A stretch of 64,000 nucleotides of DNA from UBA5078 sp040384465. Lineage in GTDB: Bacteria; Pseudomonadota; Gammaproteobacteria; Pseudomonadales; Pseudohongiellaceae. The stretch is taken from contig JAZKJF010000009.1 in NCBI GenBank assembly GCA_040384465.1, positions 76,729 to 140,728 on the forward strand, read 5' to 3'. The position numbers and the translations under genes are program-made. The notes under the pieces were generated by a model that was given only the letters and a program-made list of their open reading frames with translations, was not told where the DNA came from and ran no database searches. Below, one piece after another: positions 1-9,166 of this stretch; within the stretch, counting starts at the first letter, position 1, and each line of letters opens with the position of its first letter.

Positions 1-2124
1 CGCTATGACGATGAGGTGCGCATCGACGGCAATCTCGATGAAGCGATCTACTCGCAGATTGCGCCCTTGAGCAATTTCATTCAGCAGATACCCGACGCAG
101 GTTCTCCCGCCAGCGAGAGAACCGAGGCGTGGATTTACTTTGACGATGACAATCTGTATGTCGCCGCGCGCGTGTATGAATCTGTGCCGGAGAGTGAGTG
201 GATCGCCAATGAAATGCGGCGTGACACCTTCCAACTGCGCACCAATGATTCGATTTCAGTGCTGCTGGATACCTACCAGGATCGGCGCAATGGTTCTGCG
301 TTTTTGGTGACACCCATTGGGGGCTTCTCTGATTTCGCCATCACCAACGAAGGGGATGGAGGTCGCGGAGTCAACTTCGACTGGAATGTCGTGTGGGATT
401 CCCGCGTGGGGCGTTTTGATGGCGGCTGGACAGTGGAGATGGAAATCCCGTTTCGCTCGCTGCGCTATGAACCGGGTGTGGAACAGGTCTGGGGTTTGCA
501 ACTGCGACGCATCATCCGGCGTTTCAACGAGGCTTCCTACCTGACTGAAGTGCCGATCGCGGCGGCCAGAGGGAACAGCCTGGTATCAGGCATGTGGCGT
601 GTTTCTGAGGCGGGCACGTTGGAGAACCTTCAGGTTCCCGCGCGAAACTTCAATCTCGAAGTCAAACCTTATGCCCTCGGCAACGTCACGACCAATCGGG
701 AATCCACGCCGCGAATCAGTAACGAGGCGAAAGGCGAAGCGGGTGTCGACGTCAAGTTCGGCATCACCAACAACCTGACTGCCGACTTCACCTACAACAC
801 CGATTTCGCTCAGGTCGAGGTGGATGAGCGCCAGGTCAACCTGACCCGCTTCAGCCAGCTCTTTCCCGAGAAACGCGAGTTCTTTCTGGAGGGACGTGGA
901 AACTTCGACTTCACTCAGGCACGCGGACTGGAAGTGCCCACCATGTTCTTCAGTCGCAGAATCGGGTTGGAGCAGGGCCAGGTAGTGCCTATTGAAGTGG
1001 GAGCCCGACTCACCGGCAAGGTGGGGAACTACGAAATCGGCGCCCTCACGATCAATACGGATGCCGAGGATTTCAACAATTTGGAATCCACGGGGTTTTC
1101 CGTGTTGCGCGTAAAACGGGACATCTTCAGTCGCAGCACGGTGGGGGTCATGCTCACGGATAGATCCGAATCCCTGGTGGGCCAGGGCTCCAGCCAATTG
1201 TATGCCGTCGACGGCGCTTTCGATTTTCTGGAAGACTTTTCTCTCGATACTTATCTGGCCAAGACCGACAGTCCGGGCTTGAACGATGATGACCAGAGTT
1301 ACATGGCCAATGTCGCCTACGACAGCGACCTTTACGGACTTAACACTGGTTATCTGGTGGTGGAGAACAATTTCAACCCGGAAATTGGTTTCAAGCGTCG
1401 CAATAATTTCAAGCAATTTTCCGGCGGCGCACGCTACAGCCCGCGACCGACTTCCATCGAATGGATTCGACGCTTCAACCTCGAAGCCAATACTTACTCC
1501 TATTGGTCAGCGACCACGGACGACCTGGAGTCACGCCAGCGCAGTGTGAGTTTCGGCACTGAATTTGAAACCAGCGATATCTTCACCCTTTCAGCCAGTG
1601 ACGATTTCGAGATGCTGACCCGCCCTTTCCGAATCGCCACCGGAGTCACTCTGCTGCCTGGGAAATACGACTTCACCAGTTACCAGGCATCCTATAATTT
1701 TGGGGCACAACGGCAGGTCAGCGGCATCCTGTCGCTGCGTGTCGGTGATTTCTGGAGCGGCACCAATACGTCAATCGGCTTTGGCAGCGGGCGCGTTGAA
1801 CTGTCACCGCAACTGTCCGTGGAGCCGAGTTACTCGATCAACAAAGTGGAATTGCCCGAGGGTGATTTCAGAACCGAGCTGTCGAGCTTTCGCGTCACCT
1901 ACACGCTTTCCCCACGCATGTATCTGGGCGGCCTCATTCAGTACGATTCCAATGCCAATTCGTTCAGCACCAACTTCCGCTTTCGCTGGGAGTGGGCACC
2001 GGGCAGTGAATTTTTCGTGGTCTACAGCGACGACCGCAACACCGATCCTTTCGCCCACCCCAGCGGGCTGGAACTGCGTAACCGGGGGTTTGCCATCAAG
2101 ATCAATAAGCTCTTCCAGATTTAG
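1..2124 (+). CDS. DUF5916-type outer-membrane protein with N-terminal CBM9-like domain (5' partial)
   Basis: The frame is open to the left edge, so the true start lies outside the window; the GTG at 16 is only the first possible internal start. 707 residues are visible. The first ~200 read as a carbohydrate-binding family 9-like beta sandwich (DGNLDEAIY near the start, then AWIYFDDDNLYVAARVYES). The remainder is a DUF5916-like beta-barrel region with ADFTYNTDFAQVEVDERQVN and FFLEGRGNFDF, which I recognise from that family. The alternating aromatic and polar C-terminal strands and the end KLFQI fit an outer-membrane barrel. The function of the family is unknown; homologues often sit near peptidase or TonB-receptor genes. 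The family call is from memory of the motif pattern. Confidence 0.8.
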   Translation, partial: RYDDEVRIDGNLDEAIYSQIAPLSNFIQQIPDAGSPASERTEAWIYFDDDNLYVAARVYESVPESEWIANEMRRDTFQLRTNDSISVLLDTYQDRRNGSAFLVTPIGGFSDFAITNEGDGGRGVNFDWNVVWDSRVGRFDGGWTVEMEIPFRSLRYEPGVEQVWGLQLRRIIRRFNEASYLTEVPIAAARGNSLVSGMWRVSEAGTLENLQVPARNFNLEVKPYALGNVTTNRESTPRISNEAKGEAGVDVKFGITNNLTADFTYNTDFAQVEVDERQVNLTRFSQLFPEKREFFLEGRGNFDFTQARGLEVPTMFFSRRIGLEQGQVVPIEVGARLTGKVGNYEIGALTINTDAEDFNNLESTGFSVLRVKRDIFSRSTVGVMLTDRSESLVGQGSSQLYAVDGAFDFLEDFSLDTYLAKTDSPGLNDDDQSYMANVAYDSDLYGLNTGYLVVENNFNPEIGFKRRNNFKQFSGGARYSPRPTSIEWIRRFNLEANTYSYWSATTDDLESRQRSVSFGTEFETSDIFTLSASDDFEMLTRPFRIATGVTLLPGKYDFTSYQASYNFGAQRQVSGILSLRVGDFWSGTNTSIGFGSGRVELSPQLSVEPSYSINKVELPEGDFRTELSSFRVTYTLSPRMYLGGLIQYDSNANSFSTNFRFRWEWAPGSEFFVVYSDDRNTDPFAHPSGLELRNRGFAIKINKLFQI

Positions 2125-2147
2125 GGCAGAAGCGCAGAGGAGAATGA

Positions 2148-3119
2148 ATGAAGGCTATTGTTTATGAAAAATATGGCAATCCCGATGTTCTCACGATGCA
2201 GGAAGTCGACAATCCGAAAATTAAAGAGGGCTGTGTAATCGTTGAAATTCACTATACATCTGTCACGGCGGCGGACGTATATATGCGAAAAGCAGAAACA
2301 CTTTTAAGCCGACTATTCCTTGGTCTATTCCGTCCGAGCAGGAAGATATTAGGAACCGAATTTTCCGGAGTGGTTGTTTCTGTTGGTGAGAAAGTTAAGA
2401 AATTCAATACCGGCGATTCAGTCTACGGTTTCACGGGGTTCAAACTGGGAGCGTATGCGGAATTCACATGCCTGTCGGAAAATGCCTCTATTGCTGAGAT
2501 ACCTGAAGGGATTTCTTACTCGGATGCCGTATGCATGGCGGATGGGGCCACTACTGCATTGTTCTTTTTATCCACAAAAGCGAAATTGGAAAAAGGAAGT
2601 TCGATTCTCATTATCGGCGCATCCGGAAGTATCGGAACCTATGCCGTGCAGGTTGCAAAAAATAGCAATGCCTTGGTTACTGGGGTGTGTAGTGGGGGCA
2701 ATGAGGAGTTAGTCAGGCAACTGGGTGCTGATGCGGTTATTGATTACACCAAAGAAGATTTCCTGACCTCAGAAGAAAAATGGGATGTCATCTTCGATTC
2801 GATTGGGAAGTATCCCTATAAGCAGTGCAGGCATTTACTGAATGACGGTGGAAGATTCATCAGTACAAGAGGGGGGCCAGCGGAACTATTGTTCGGTAGC
2901 CTATTGAACAGGCTCAGGAAGAAGAAATTTATCTCTGGCATGTCTGTCAATAAGTCGAAGGAGTTGGAACTACTCAACGAGCTTGTTGAGAATAATCGCA
3001 TTCAGGCAATTGTCGATAGGGAGTATCCCTTGGAAAATATTGTAGAGGCACATACCTATGTCGAATCAGGGCATAAGAAGGGTAATGTGGTCATCAAAGT
3101 AAAGCGTAACGCCACGTAA
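2148..3119 (+). CDS. NAD(P)-dependent medium-chain alcohol dehydrogenase / quinone oxidoreductase-like protein
   Basis: 323 aa, full length for the MDR superfamily. The N-terminal GroES-like domain holds GTEFSGVVVSVGEKVKKF around residues 70-90. The Rossmann domain has the dinucleotide loop IIGASGSIGTYAVQVAK near residue 155 and the late segment GHKKGNVVIKVK typical of zinc-independent quinone oxidoreductase-like MDRs. No structural-zinc cysteine cluster is visible, so a zinc-independent reductase is more likely than a classical alcohol dehydrogenase; the substrate is unknown. AGAGGAGAATGA precedes the ATG. Base composition is clearly more AT-rich than the flanking genes, with many AAA, AAT, ATA and TTA codons, which suggests recent transfer. 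It is followed after 12 nt by the VOC gene. Confidence 0.85.
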   Translation: MKAIVYEKYGNPDVLTMQEVDNPKIKEGCVIVEIHYTSVTAADVYMRKAETLLSRLFLGLFRPSRKILGTEFSGVVVSVGEKVKKFNTGDSVYGFTGFKLGAYAEFTCLSENASIAEIPEGISYSDAVCMADGATTALFFLSTKAKLEKGSSILIIGASGSIGTYAVQVAKNSNALVTGVCSGGNEELVRQLGADAVIDYTKEDFLTSEEKWDVIFDSIGKYPYKQCRHLLNDGGRFISTRGGPAELLFGSLLNRLRKKKFISGMSVNKSKELELLNELVENNRIQAIVDREYPLENIVEAHTYVESGHKKGNVVIKVKRNAT

Positions 3120-3131
3120 AGGAAATCAATA

Positions 3132-3524
3132 ATGTTCAATCACATCATGATCGGCTCGAACGACATCGAGCGATCTAAACGCTTCTACGATGCTGTGCTC
3201 GGCACACTGGGTGTCGGCGAGCCCGTGCGTAACAAAGCACCGACCGGGCACACTCGGCTCTTCTATCGACATGATGGCGGTGTCTTTTGCATCAGCGAGC
3301 CCATCAACGACGAACCGGCGACCGTTGCCAACGGCGCCACCATCGGCTTCAAGTGCAGCTCTCCTGAGCAGCTTCTCGAATTCCACGCCACCGCTGTCGC
3401 GCATGGCGGCACCTCGATTGAAGAGCCGCCGGGACTGCGCGAAGGCACTCTCGGGGCGTTGTATCTGGCGTATGTTCGTGATCCTGATGGCCACAAACTC
3501 TGCGCTATTCATCGTCCCAAATAA
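3132..3524 (+). CDS. VOC family (glyoxalase/bleomycin-resistance-like) protein
   Basis: 130 aa, the usual length of a single-domain VOC protein. It begins MFNHIMIGSNDIERSKRFYD, the standard first beta-alpha module with a metal-ligand histidine at position 4. It ends YVRDPDGHKLCAIHRP, the standard last strand with a DPDGH turn. A glutathione- or small-molecule-dependent isomerase or dioxygenase-like role is possible, but the substrate cannot be read from the sequence. It lies 12 nt after the MDR gene, but its GC-rich codon use differs from that gene, so the two probably did not arrive together. Confidence 0.88.
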   Translation: MFNHIMIGSNDIERSKRFYDAVLGTLGVGEPVRNKAPTGHTRLFYRHDGGVFCISEPINDEPATVANGATIGFKCSSPEQLLEFHATAVAHGGTSIEEPPGLREGTLGALYLAYVRDPDGHKLCAIHRPK

Positions 3525-3562
3525 GATTTGATCTACACACTCACGGTCACACGGAGAACCCA

Positions 3563-3970
3563 ATGGACTCAGACAAAGTCCTCGCTTCGGCGCAAGCAAC
3601 GCTGGATGGCTCAATGCCGTTTCCTCAGATTGTCGGCAATCTTGTCGCCAATGGTGTTGAGTATTACTACGTGGACTTCGCCGCAAAATCATTCACGTTC
3701 TATAGCGCAGCAGGCGCCACCGTGCACGCGGCGCTGTCGTTCGAGGGGCTGCCGGGGATTGCAGAGAATTTTGATGCGACCGAACTAAAAACCGCGATTT
3801 TGGACAGCCAGCAGAACGAACAAAAGTTTCGGGTGTTCTGCCAGCGCGCCATGGGTGCCGGTGTGCAAGGTTATTTCGCGTTTCTGCGCGGGCAGCGTGT
3901 CACTTATCTGGGGCGTCAGGGAGACCAGCACACGGAATGGTTTCCCGGCGCGAAGCCGAGCGGTGTCTGA
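3563..3970 (+). CDS. DUF1398 (YbcV-like) family protein
   Basis: 135 aa. The pattern FPQIVGNLVANGVEYYYVDFAAKSFTFYS at residues ~20-48 and the GVQGYFAFLRGQRVTYLGR segment near the C-terminus match DUF1398/YbcV-like proteins as I remember them. These are small cytosolic proteins of unknown function sometimes labelled phage envelope protein. GGAGAACCC lies just before the ATG. It is probably co-transcribed with the VOC gene, 38 nt upstream. No signal peptide or membrane segment is seen. Confidence 0.65.
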   Translation: MDSDKVLASAQATLDGSMPFPQIVGNLVANGVEYYYVDFAAKSFTFYSAAGATVHAALSFEGLPGIAENFDATELKTAILDSQQNEQKFRVFCQRAMGAGVQGYFAFLRGQRVTYLGRQGDQHTEWFPGAKPSGV

Positions 3971-4012
3971 CAATGTCGACACCGCACTCCTGTTTAATCA
4001 GCTACGTCTGCC

Positions 4013-4666
4013 TCAACCACTCACCCGCATCACCGACGTAAACCCGTTGGTACCCGAATAGGTCCAGTTGGCATCCGCACTCTCGTGCGTGTGCACCACC
4101 GATTCGTACTGCACATACTCGTGGTAATTCGGATTCGGCAGTCCGTTGATGACAATCCGATTGCCATCAAGGCCGGGCAGCAATTTCATTTCGACTTTCG
4201 ATTCCGGCACCGAGTAGCTCAGTGTCGTCTCCGTCTGCGTGATGGTCATCGGCACGCGCGCCTTGTTGCGCGCCACGCGGTCGAAACCGGCGAAAGCCAC
4301 GGGCAGCAGTTTGTCCAGTGTCTCCAGCTGCGCGGGGGTCATGCTGTCGTCGATGTGAATGCGCGTCCACTGCCCCATCAGGAACGTGACCAGGAAGGTA
4401 ATGCCTGCCAGATCGGCGCCTTCGAGCTGCCCTTCGCGAATGCGGATCAGGCGGTTGCCGTCGCAGCGCAATTCAGTGGGTCGGCCGAAGTTGCAGGGGC
4501 AGGGAATTTCGCAGCTGCAACACTCGGCGAGATCGGCCACCAGTGACCAGCGCTGGCCTTGCGTGGATGATCCTGCCGCCTGAGCAGAGGCGAGCTTGCT
4601 TATCGACAATGCAGGCGCTGCTGCCATCGCAGACAGCAATCCCTTGGTGAACATTCGTCTCTTCAT
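4013..4666 (-). CDS. DUF1326 domain protein, secreted, cysteine-rich
   Basis: 217 aa. The N-terminus MKRRMFTKGLLSAMAAAPAL resembles a Tat or Sec signal. After it comes the cysteine cluster ECCSCEIPCPCNFG (Cys 49, 50, 52, 56, 58), the hallmark of DUF1326, a family of unknown function sometimes found near metal-handling genes. The five closely spaced cysteines could bind copper or iron-sulfur, but this is inference. It is the last gene of a minus-strand group, 33 nt after the multicopper oxidase, so it is likely co-transcribed with it. That suggests a shared periplasmic metal or redox role. Confidence 0.8.
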   Translation of the reverse strand: MKRRMFTKGLLSAMAAAPALSISKLASAQAAGSSTQGQRWSLVADLAECCSCEIPCPCNFGRPTELRCDGNRLIRIREGQLEGADLAGITFLVTFLMGQWTRIHIDDSMTPAQLETLDKLLPVAFAGFDRVARNKARVPMTITQTETTLSYSVPESKVEMKLLPGLDGNRIVINGLPNPNYHEYVQYESVVHTHESADANWTYSGTNGFTSVMRVSG

Positions 4667-4699
4667 GTGGTGGTCTCCTTATTGGTTTTATTGTGACTG

Positions 4700-6301
4700 T
4701 TACGCCTCGATCAGGAAATTGCGCATCATGCCAATGTCCTCATGTTCGAGGATGTGGCAGTGATACAGATAAATACCGGTGTGGGTCTGAAAACTCATCA
4801 GCACTCGCACCTGCTCGCCGGGCAGCACCAGCACTACATCCTTTAGCCCGACATCGGTGAAACCGGCACTGAGACTCTGGTGCAGCGCGTCGGCCTGACC
4901 GCTGCGCGTCCGCGAGAGCACGCGGAATTGCACGTTGTGCACGTGCATCGGGTGCGCCATGTTCATCATCATGCCGCCCATGCCCATACCTCCTCCGCGC
5001 CCCATGCCGCCCATACCGGCGTCGTTGGCGAACTCCCAGACCTCGGTGGTGCCCACGCGCACTCTTTCGTCGTCAGCCACTTCGTCCATCGCGCCGAATA
5101 CGCGGTTGTTGAGGGTGACCTGGCCCATGCGCATTGCCATCTGGATGCGGCGCGGAGTGTCGCGATTCACAGCATCCTGCAGCGCCAGCGCCGGGAAGGT
5201 TGACAGCACTGTGGGGGCCGCGACGGGCACTGCGGCGCTACTGTCAGCAGCGAAGGTCGCGACAACGCGTGCGTTGTCCTGCAATGCCGGGGTGCTGTGC
5301 AGGGGCGTGAGATGTTCGAGGGTTGGCGAGTAGCTCTCGGCCAGCAGGCTGACGGTTTCGCCGGCGTCGAGTGCAGAGAAATCCGCCCACACCTCGGCGC
5401 GCTCCCCTGTGCCCAGTGTGAGGCGATCTTGCGTGACAGCTTGTTCCAATAATCCGCCGTCCGTGCCGATCAGCGTCAGCAGTTGGCCGTTGCTCCAGCG
5501 CAGTTGGTAGAGCGTGGCGTTGGAGCCGTTGAAAACGCGCAAGCGATGGGCCGTGCGGGCAACTTCACGACGATACTCAGTGACGCCGTTGGTCAACACA
5601 TGCGGACCGCGAAAGCCCATCATGAAGTCGTGGCGCATGCCACTTAAATACACGAGCTGGCCATCTGCGTTGAAGTTGCGATCCTGCAGCACCAGTGGCA
5701 ATTCATGTGCGACCGAGGGCAGCTGTGCCGCCGCCTCTTCGTCGTCATGCACGATGAAAACGCCAGTCAGGCCGAGATAGACCTGCATGCCCGTGCGTTC
5801 GTGCGGATGCGGGTGGAACCAATAAGTCCCGGCGCGATTGTTGATCGTGAATTCATAGACGAAGCGGGCGCCGGAGGGAATGGCATACATGGGATGTCCG
5901 TCCATCGGCTGCGGCATGTGCAGGCCATGCCAGTGCACGATGGTAGCCTCGGGCAGCTCATTGCTGAAATGCACGCGCAGCTTCTGCCCCCGGCGCACGC
6001 GGATCACCGGGATGTGGCCGGAGCCGTCCAGGTTGCTCAACGCCTGCGGGTCGCCCTTGAGTACACGGCCGCTGTATTGCCAGACATCGGTGGTCTGGCC
6101 CGGCAGCATGCGTGCCGTGCCGGGAGCAGCCCGCAGTTCCAGCTCCAGATCAGGATCAAATCCTGGTGTCGCCACAGCGGCGGCAGCAGCGGCCATGGCA
6201 TGCTCGGCCGCCAACAGCGGACGCGCAGCGCTCAACAACAGACTCGTGGCACCCAGCCCTGCTCCCAACCCCAATACAAACTTGCGGCGTGCAATTTTCA
6301 A
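4700..6301 (-). CDS. Multicopper oxidase (CueO/CopA-like), Tat-exported
   Basis: 533 aa, normal for a three-cupredoxin-domain multicopper oxidase. The signal peptide has the twin arginine IARRKFVLGLGAG. All four copper motifs are present: HWHG (123-126), HPHPHE (163-168), HPMHVH (450-455) and HCHILEHEDIGMM (514-526). They supply the trinuclear and T1 sites with an axial methionine. A Met-rich insert (MGGMGRGGGMGMGGMMMNM, ~430-448) lies just before the third motif, as expected of a cuprous oxidase that binds Cu(I). The likely role is oxidising Cu(I) in the periplasm for copper tolerance. It sits downstream of zur and the TonB receptor on the same strand, separated from zur by 231 nt that hold a REP-like hairpin, so it may have its own promoter. 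Confidence 0.93.
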   Translation of the reverse strand: MKIARRKFVLGLGAGLGATSLLLSAARPLLAAEHAMAAAAAAVATPGFDPDLELELRAAPGTARMLPGQTTDVWQYSGRVLKGDPQALSNLDGSGHIPVIRVRRGQKLRVHFSNELPEATIVHWHGLHMPQPMDGHPMYAIPSGARFVYEFTINNRAGTYWFHPHPHERTGMQVYLGLTGVFIVHDDEEAAAQLPSVAHELPLVLQDRNFNADGQLVYLSGMRHDFMMGFRGPHVLTNGVTEYRREVARTAHRLRVFNGSNATLYQLRWSNGQLLTLIGTDGGLLEQAVTQDRLTLGTGERAEVWADFSALDAGETVSLLAESYSPTLEHLTPLHSTPALQDNARVVATFAADSSAAVPVAAPTVLSTFPALALQDAVNRDTPRRIQMAMRMGQVTLNNRVFGAMDEVADDERVRVGTTEVWEFANDAGMGGMGRGGGMGMGGMMMNMAHPMHVHNVQFRVLSRTRSGQADALHQSLSAGFTDVGLKDVVLVLPGEQVRVLMSFQTHTGIYLYHCHILEHEDIGMMRNFLIEA

Positions 6302-6449
6302 TCTTTATCTCCAACACTATTTCCTGCACCACTGAGCATTACTGCACCAACCCCGCGCGCACCGAGTATGAACGCACGGGAAGGATGAGGGCAAGCCCCT
6401 TGTAAATGTGTGCCTTTGTGGAAACCTGCTCAGTGCGAACCACGCCTTT

Positions 6450-6503
6450 GGGAGCGTGCCTGCACGCGATTATGCGCTGAGGTTAATTGCGTGCAGGCAC
6501 GCG
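6450..6503. repeat. REP-like inverted repeat
   Basis: The left arm GCGTGCCTGCACGCGATT (6454-6471) pairs with AATTGCGTGCAGGCACGC (6485-6502), one mismatch, around a short loop. The left flank reads TTTGGGAGC, a variant of the GTGGGAGC end seen in the other members at 9241, 18219, 20317 and 33380. It lies between zur and the multicopper oxidase gene. Confidence 0.8.
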
Positions 6504-6532
6504 AGTATACAGAGGTGATTCTTGCACAGGGG

Positions 6533-7018
6533 TCACTGACACTGCCGACAAAGACCACTGATTTCGATGGTTTCATCGTTCACTTTGAAGCCGATCTTTC
6601 TGGCATTGGTATCGATCATTGCGGTGAGCACTTCGTCGTCCAGCTCGGCGACAACGCCACAGTCTTCGCAGATCATGAACTGCCCTTGATGGCTGCGTCC
6701 CGGCTCACCGCAACCGATGTAGGCATTGAGGGATTCAAGCTTGTGTACCAGTCCCGCTTCCTGTAGGAAGTCCAGCGTGCGGTACACGGTCGGCGGAGCT
6801 GGACGATCATGGGTCAACGCCAATTGCGCCAGCAGCTCATAGGCCTTGACCGGCTTGTGGCTGGACCACAGCAGCTCGAAGACGGTACGTCGCAGCGGCG
6901 TGAAGCGTTCGCCGCGCTGCGCACATACACGCTCCGCCTCGCGCAAGGCATCGGCCATGCAATGACCATGGTCGTGCTCGTGCGGCTCGAAATCCTGGAT
7001 CACAATGTTGTCGGGCAT
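6533..7018 (-). CDS. zur: Fur-family regulator, Zur type
   Basis: 161 aa. The winged-helix domain contains RFTPLRRTVFELLW and PPTVYRTLDFLQEAGLVHKLE. The C-terminal dimerisation domain has the structural-zinc pairs CEDC (117-120) and CRQC (157-160), plus Cys103 and His110 in YIGCGEPGRSHQGQFM. The spacing GEPGRSHQGQFMICEDCG matches Zur rather than Fur, and the N-terminus is His-rich (HEHDHGH). Zur binds zinc and represses zinc-uptake genes. A 13-bp palindrome GTTACAGCGTAAC lies 22 nt before its start codon, consistent with autorepression. The upstream neighbour is a TonB receptor whose promoter carries related half-sites. Confidence 0.9.
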   Translation of the reverse strand: MPDNIVIQDFEPHEHDHGHCMADALREAERVCAQRGERFTPLRRTVFELLWSSHKPVKAYELLAQLALTHDRPAPPTVYRTLDFLQEAGLVHKLESLNAYIGCGEPGRSHQGQFMICEDCGVVAELDDEVLTAMIDTNARKIGFKVNDETIEISGLCRQCQ

Positions 7019-7040
7019 GCGGTCACTCCTGAGGGTGTCC

Positions 7041-7053
7041 GTTACAGCGTAAC
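7041..7053. promoter_or_regulatory. Candidate Zur operator before zur
   Basis: GTTACAGCGTAAC is a perfect 5-3-5 palindrome, the same geometry as the gammaproteobacterial Zur box core (GTTAT-N3-ATAAC, from memory). It is 22 nt upstream of the zur ATG, in the gap between zur and the TonB receptor gene. The assignment rests on motif shape and position only. Confidence 0.6.
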
Positions 7054-7085
7054 AAATTTCAGGATTGAGCCGCCACAGTGTATTT

Positions 7086-9149
7086 TCAGAAGGTGTACTG
7101 CGCCTTCAGCCACGCCGTGCGGCCCGGTTCGTTCACCCGCGTGGTCTGGTCGAAGCCGGGAATCGACGCGCCAGCCCGGCTGATGTGCTCGGCATAGGTC
7201 TTGTCCAGCAGGTTGTCGATGCCGGCAGTCACCAGCACGCGCTCGTTCGGACGCCAGCCACCATTGAATGACAGGATGTTGGCACCATCGGTCACCCCAA
7301 TGTCCTGCCCGGCGATGTTGCCACGGCCCGGATCGACGCGATCCTGCTTGTCGATGGCACGCCACAACAGTCCGGCTGACCACACGGAGTTGTCATAGTG
7401 CAGCCCCAGACGGGCTTCCAGAGGCGGCAACTGAGCCAGAGTGCGGTGGTCGGTGTCATTGGCGCCGCGCACGGAGGCCAGCGTCAGCTCGGTGCGCCAG
7501 TGCAGGTTGATGCGGTACATCGCATCCACTTCGACACCCCAGGAGCGGGCATCGACGTTGCGGGCAATGGTCGTTGTCCGGGTTCCCATCATTCCCATCG
7601 GTTTGACCACGCCGGACTGGATCAGCATGAAATCTTCGATCTCGTTGTAGAAGGCGGAGACGCTGCCACTGAGCTTGGCCCCGGTGTAGATCAGGCCGGT
7701 ATCGAGCTGGGTCAGCTTCTCGGAGCCGATGTCGAACGCGCTCACGGAGGTCGCGGTTTCCTTGGCGATCAGCTCCCAGTAATCCGGGAAGCGTTCGTTG
7801 TGACCGACGCCGATGTAGAACGTGGAGTTGATGCTCTGGATACCATTCTCGTAGCGCAGGAACTGGCTGTGCAGGGTGTCCTGCCGATCGGCGCCGTAGC
7901 TGGAATTCGGGACACTCATCATCATGTTCAGCGCGACCTGCTTGCGGTAGTCCTTGACCTGCCAGTCATCGGCACGCACACCTCCGATCAGGCGACTGTC
8001 CAGCCCGAAGTCCCAACCCAGCTCGGCGAACACGCCAGTCTGACTGAACTTCGCATCCGTCACCCGGGCCATGTCCTGATAGCGCTGCTTGCTCTGGTTC
8101 ATGGCATTGCGGGCGGTGTGAATATTGCGCTGCGTGTCCACGCCCAGAGTCAGGTCAGTGCTTGTGCTCGGTTTGAGGGTCACAGCGACGCGCCCACCGG
8201 TGGTCTCGCGATCCGGGTTCATGGCGCTGCGCATCGCCATCGGGCCGGTCAGGTCGCGCAGTGTGTAGTTGTCCATGACGTGGTCGACGTAGTTGTAGTA
8301 GGCCTGCATGTCGACGGACTGCACGAAGGTGCCGATATTGGTGCGGCTGTACTTGATGCCATAATTCTCGCGGGCGAACTTCGAGCCATCCATCGCGCGG
8401 TCCGCATAGGCGGCCTGGCCGTCGCTACGGGCGCCGCTCAGCTCCAGCCGGGTGTCGTCGCTGGGTGTCCACGCCAGTGACATCTGGGTGCTCCAGCGGT
8501 GGTATTCGGAATGCACATCCACGCCGTCGCCGTCCTGATAGTCGTCCTGCACGGCATTGGTGGCGCTGCCTCGCAGTGTGAATTCGGGCGTCGCATAAGT
8601 GGCGTCGACGACTTCGTCATGGCGGCCGAAATTGCCAGCCAACAGACTGCTGTGGACGCTCAGGTCGGTGGCCTGCGGGCGGGTCTGATTGCGCTCGAAG
8701 AGCACCACACCGGCGGAATTGCCCGGGCCGTGCTGCACGGATTGCGGCCCCTTGATCACTTCGACGCTGTCATAGGCTTCGGGGAAAATGTAGGCCGTGG
8801 GCGGGTCCATGCGGTGACCGCAGCCACCGAGGATGGTCTCGCCATCCACCAGCATGGACAGGCGCGAACCGGCCATGCCACGGAAGATGGGGTCGCCGTC
8901 AGCGCCGCCTTTGCGGATCACGGAGAATCCGGGGATGGTCTTCAGGAAATCCGCGCCGTCATGGGCAGGCAATGGCTGCCGGGGCGCCTTGGGATTGGTG
9001 AGCACGCTCAGCGGAGCATCGGTGCGGACGCCGGTCACGACCATCTCCTCCACGCTGGCACCGTCGGCCGCGAAGGTGGTCGGAGCCATAGAGGAAGCGG
9101 CAATAGTAGAAAGGATGGCGACTGTCAGTGCTTTGCGACGAATGATCAT
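7086..9149 (-). CDS. TonB-dependent metal receptor ('copper receptor' NosA/OprC type)
   Basis: 687 aa with a signal peptide (1-28), then a plug beginning EEMVVTGV, and a 22-strand barrel ending in AWLKAQYTF with the C-terminal aromatic typical of outer-membrane proteins. The segment GGCGHRMDPPTAYIFPEAYD is the hallmark of the TonB 'copper receptor' subfamily. Met-rich stretches (MHxxQSG.. VKPMGMMGTR, MMMSVPNS) could be soft-metal ligands. The gene directly precedes zur and has a GTTACTA/TAGTAAC inverted repeat 18 nt upstream of its start. Regulation therefore points to zinc (or zinc-linked) uptake, while the family name and the downstream multicopper oxidase point to copper. The metal is unresolved. 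Confidence 0.88.
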   Translation of the reverse strand: MIIRRKALTVAILSTIAASSMAPTTFAADGASVEEMVVTGVRTDAPLSVLTNPKAPRQPLPAHDGADFLKTIPGFSVIRKGGADGDPIFRGMAGSRLSMLVDGETILGGCGHRMDPPTAYIFPEAYDSVEVIKGPQSVQHGPGNSAGVVLFERNQTRPQATDLSVHSSLLAGNFGRHDEVVDATYATPEFTLRGSATNAVQDDYQDGDGVDVHSEYHRWSTQMSLAWTPSDDTRLELSGARSDGQAAYADRAMDGSKFARENYGIKYSRTNIGTFVQSVDMQAYYNYVDHVMDNYTLRDLTGPMAMRSAMNPDRETTGGRVAVTLKPSTSTDLTLGVDTQRNIHTARNAMNQSKQRYQDMARVTDAKFSQTGVFAELGWDFGLDSRLIGGVRADDWQVKDYRKQVALNMMMSVPNSSYGADRQDTLHSQFLRYENGIQSINSTFYIGVGHNERFPDYWELIAKETATSVSAFDIGSEKLTQLDTGLIYTGAKLSGSVSAFYNEIEDFMLIQSGVVKPMGMMGTRTTTIARNVDARSWGVEVDAMYRINLHWRTELTLASVRGANDTDHRTLAQLPPLEARLGLHYDNSVWSAGLLWRAIDKQDRVDPGRGNIAGQDIGVTDGANILSFNGGWRPNERVLVTAGIDNLLDKTYAEHISRAGASIPGFDQTTRVNEPGRTAWLKAQYTF

Positions 9150-9166
9150 GATTGCTCCAGAAATGA

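Noticed and set aside
7398..8480. 360-codon plus-strand frame inside the TonB metal receptor gene
   Set aside because: Antisense to a well-supported receptor; His/Gly/Val-rich composition typical of a shadow frame.
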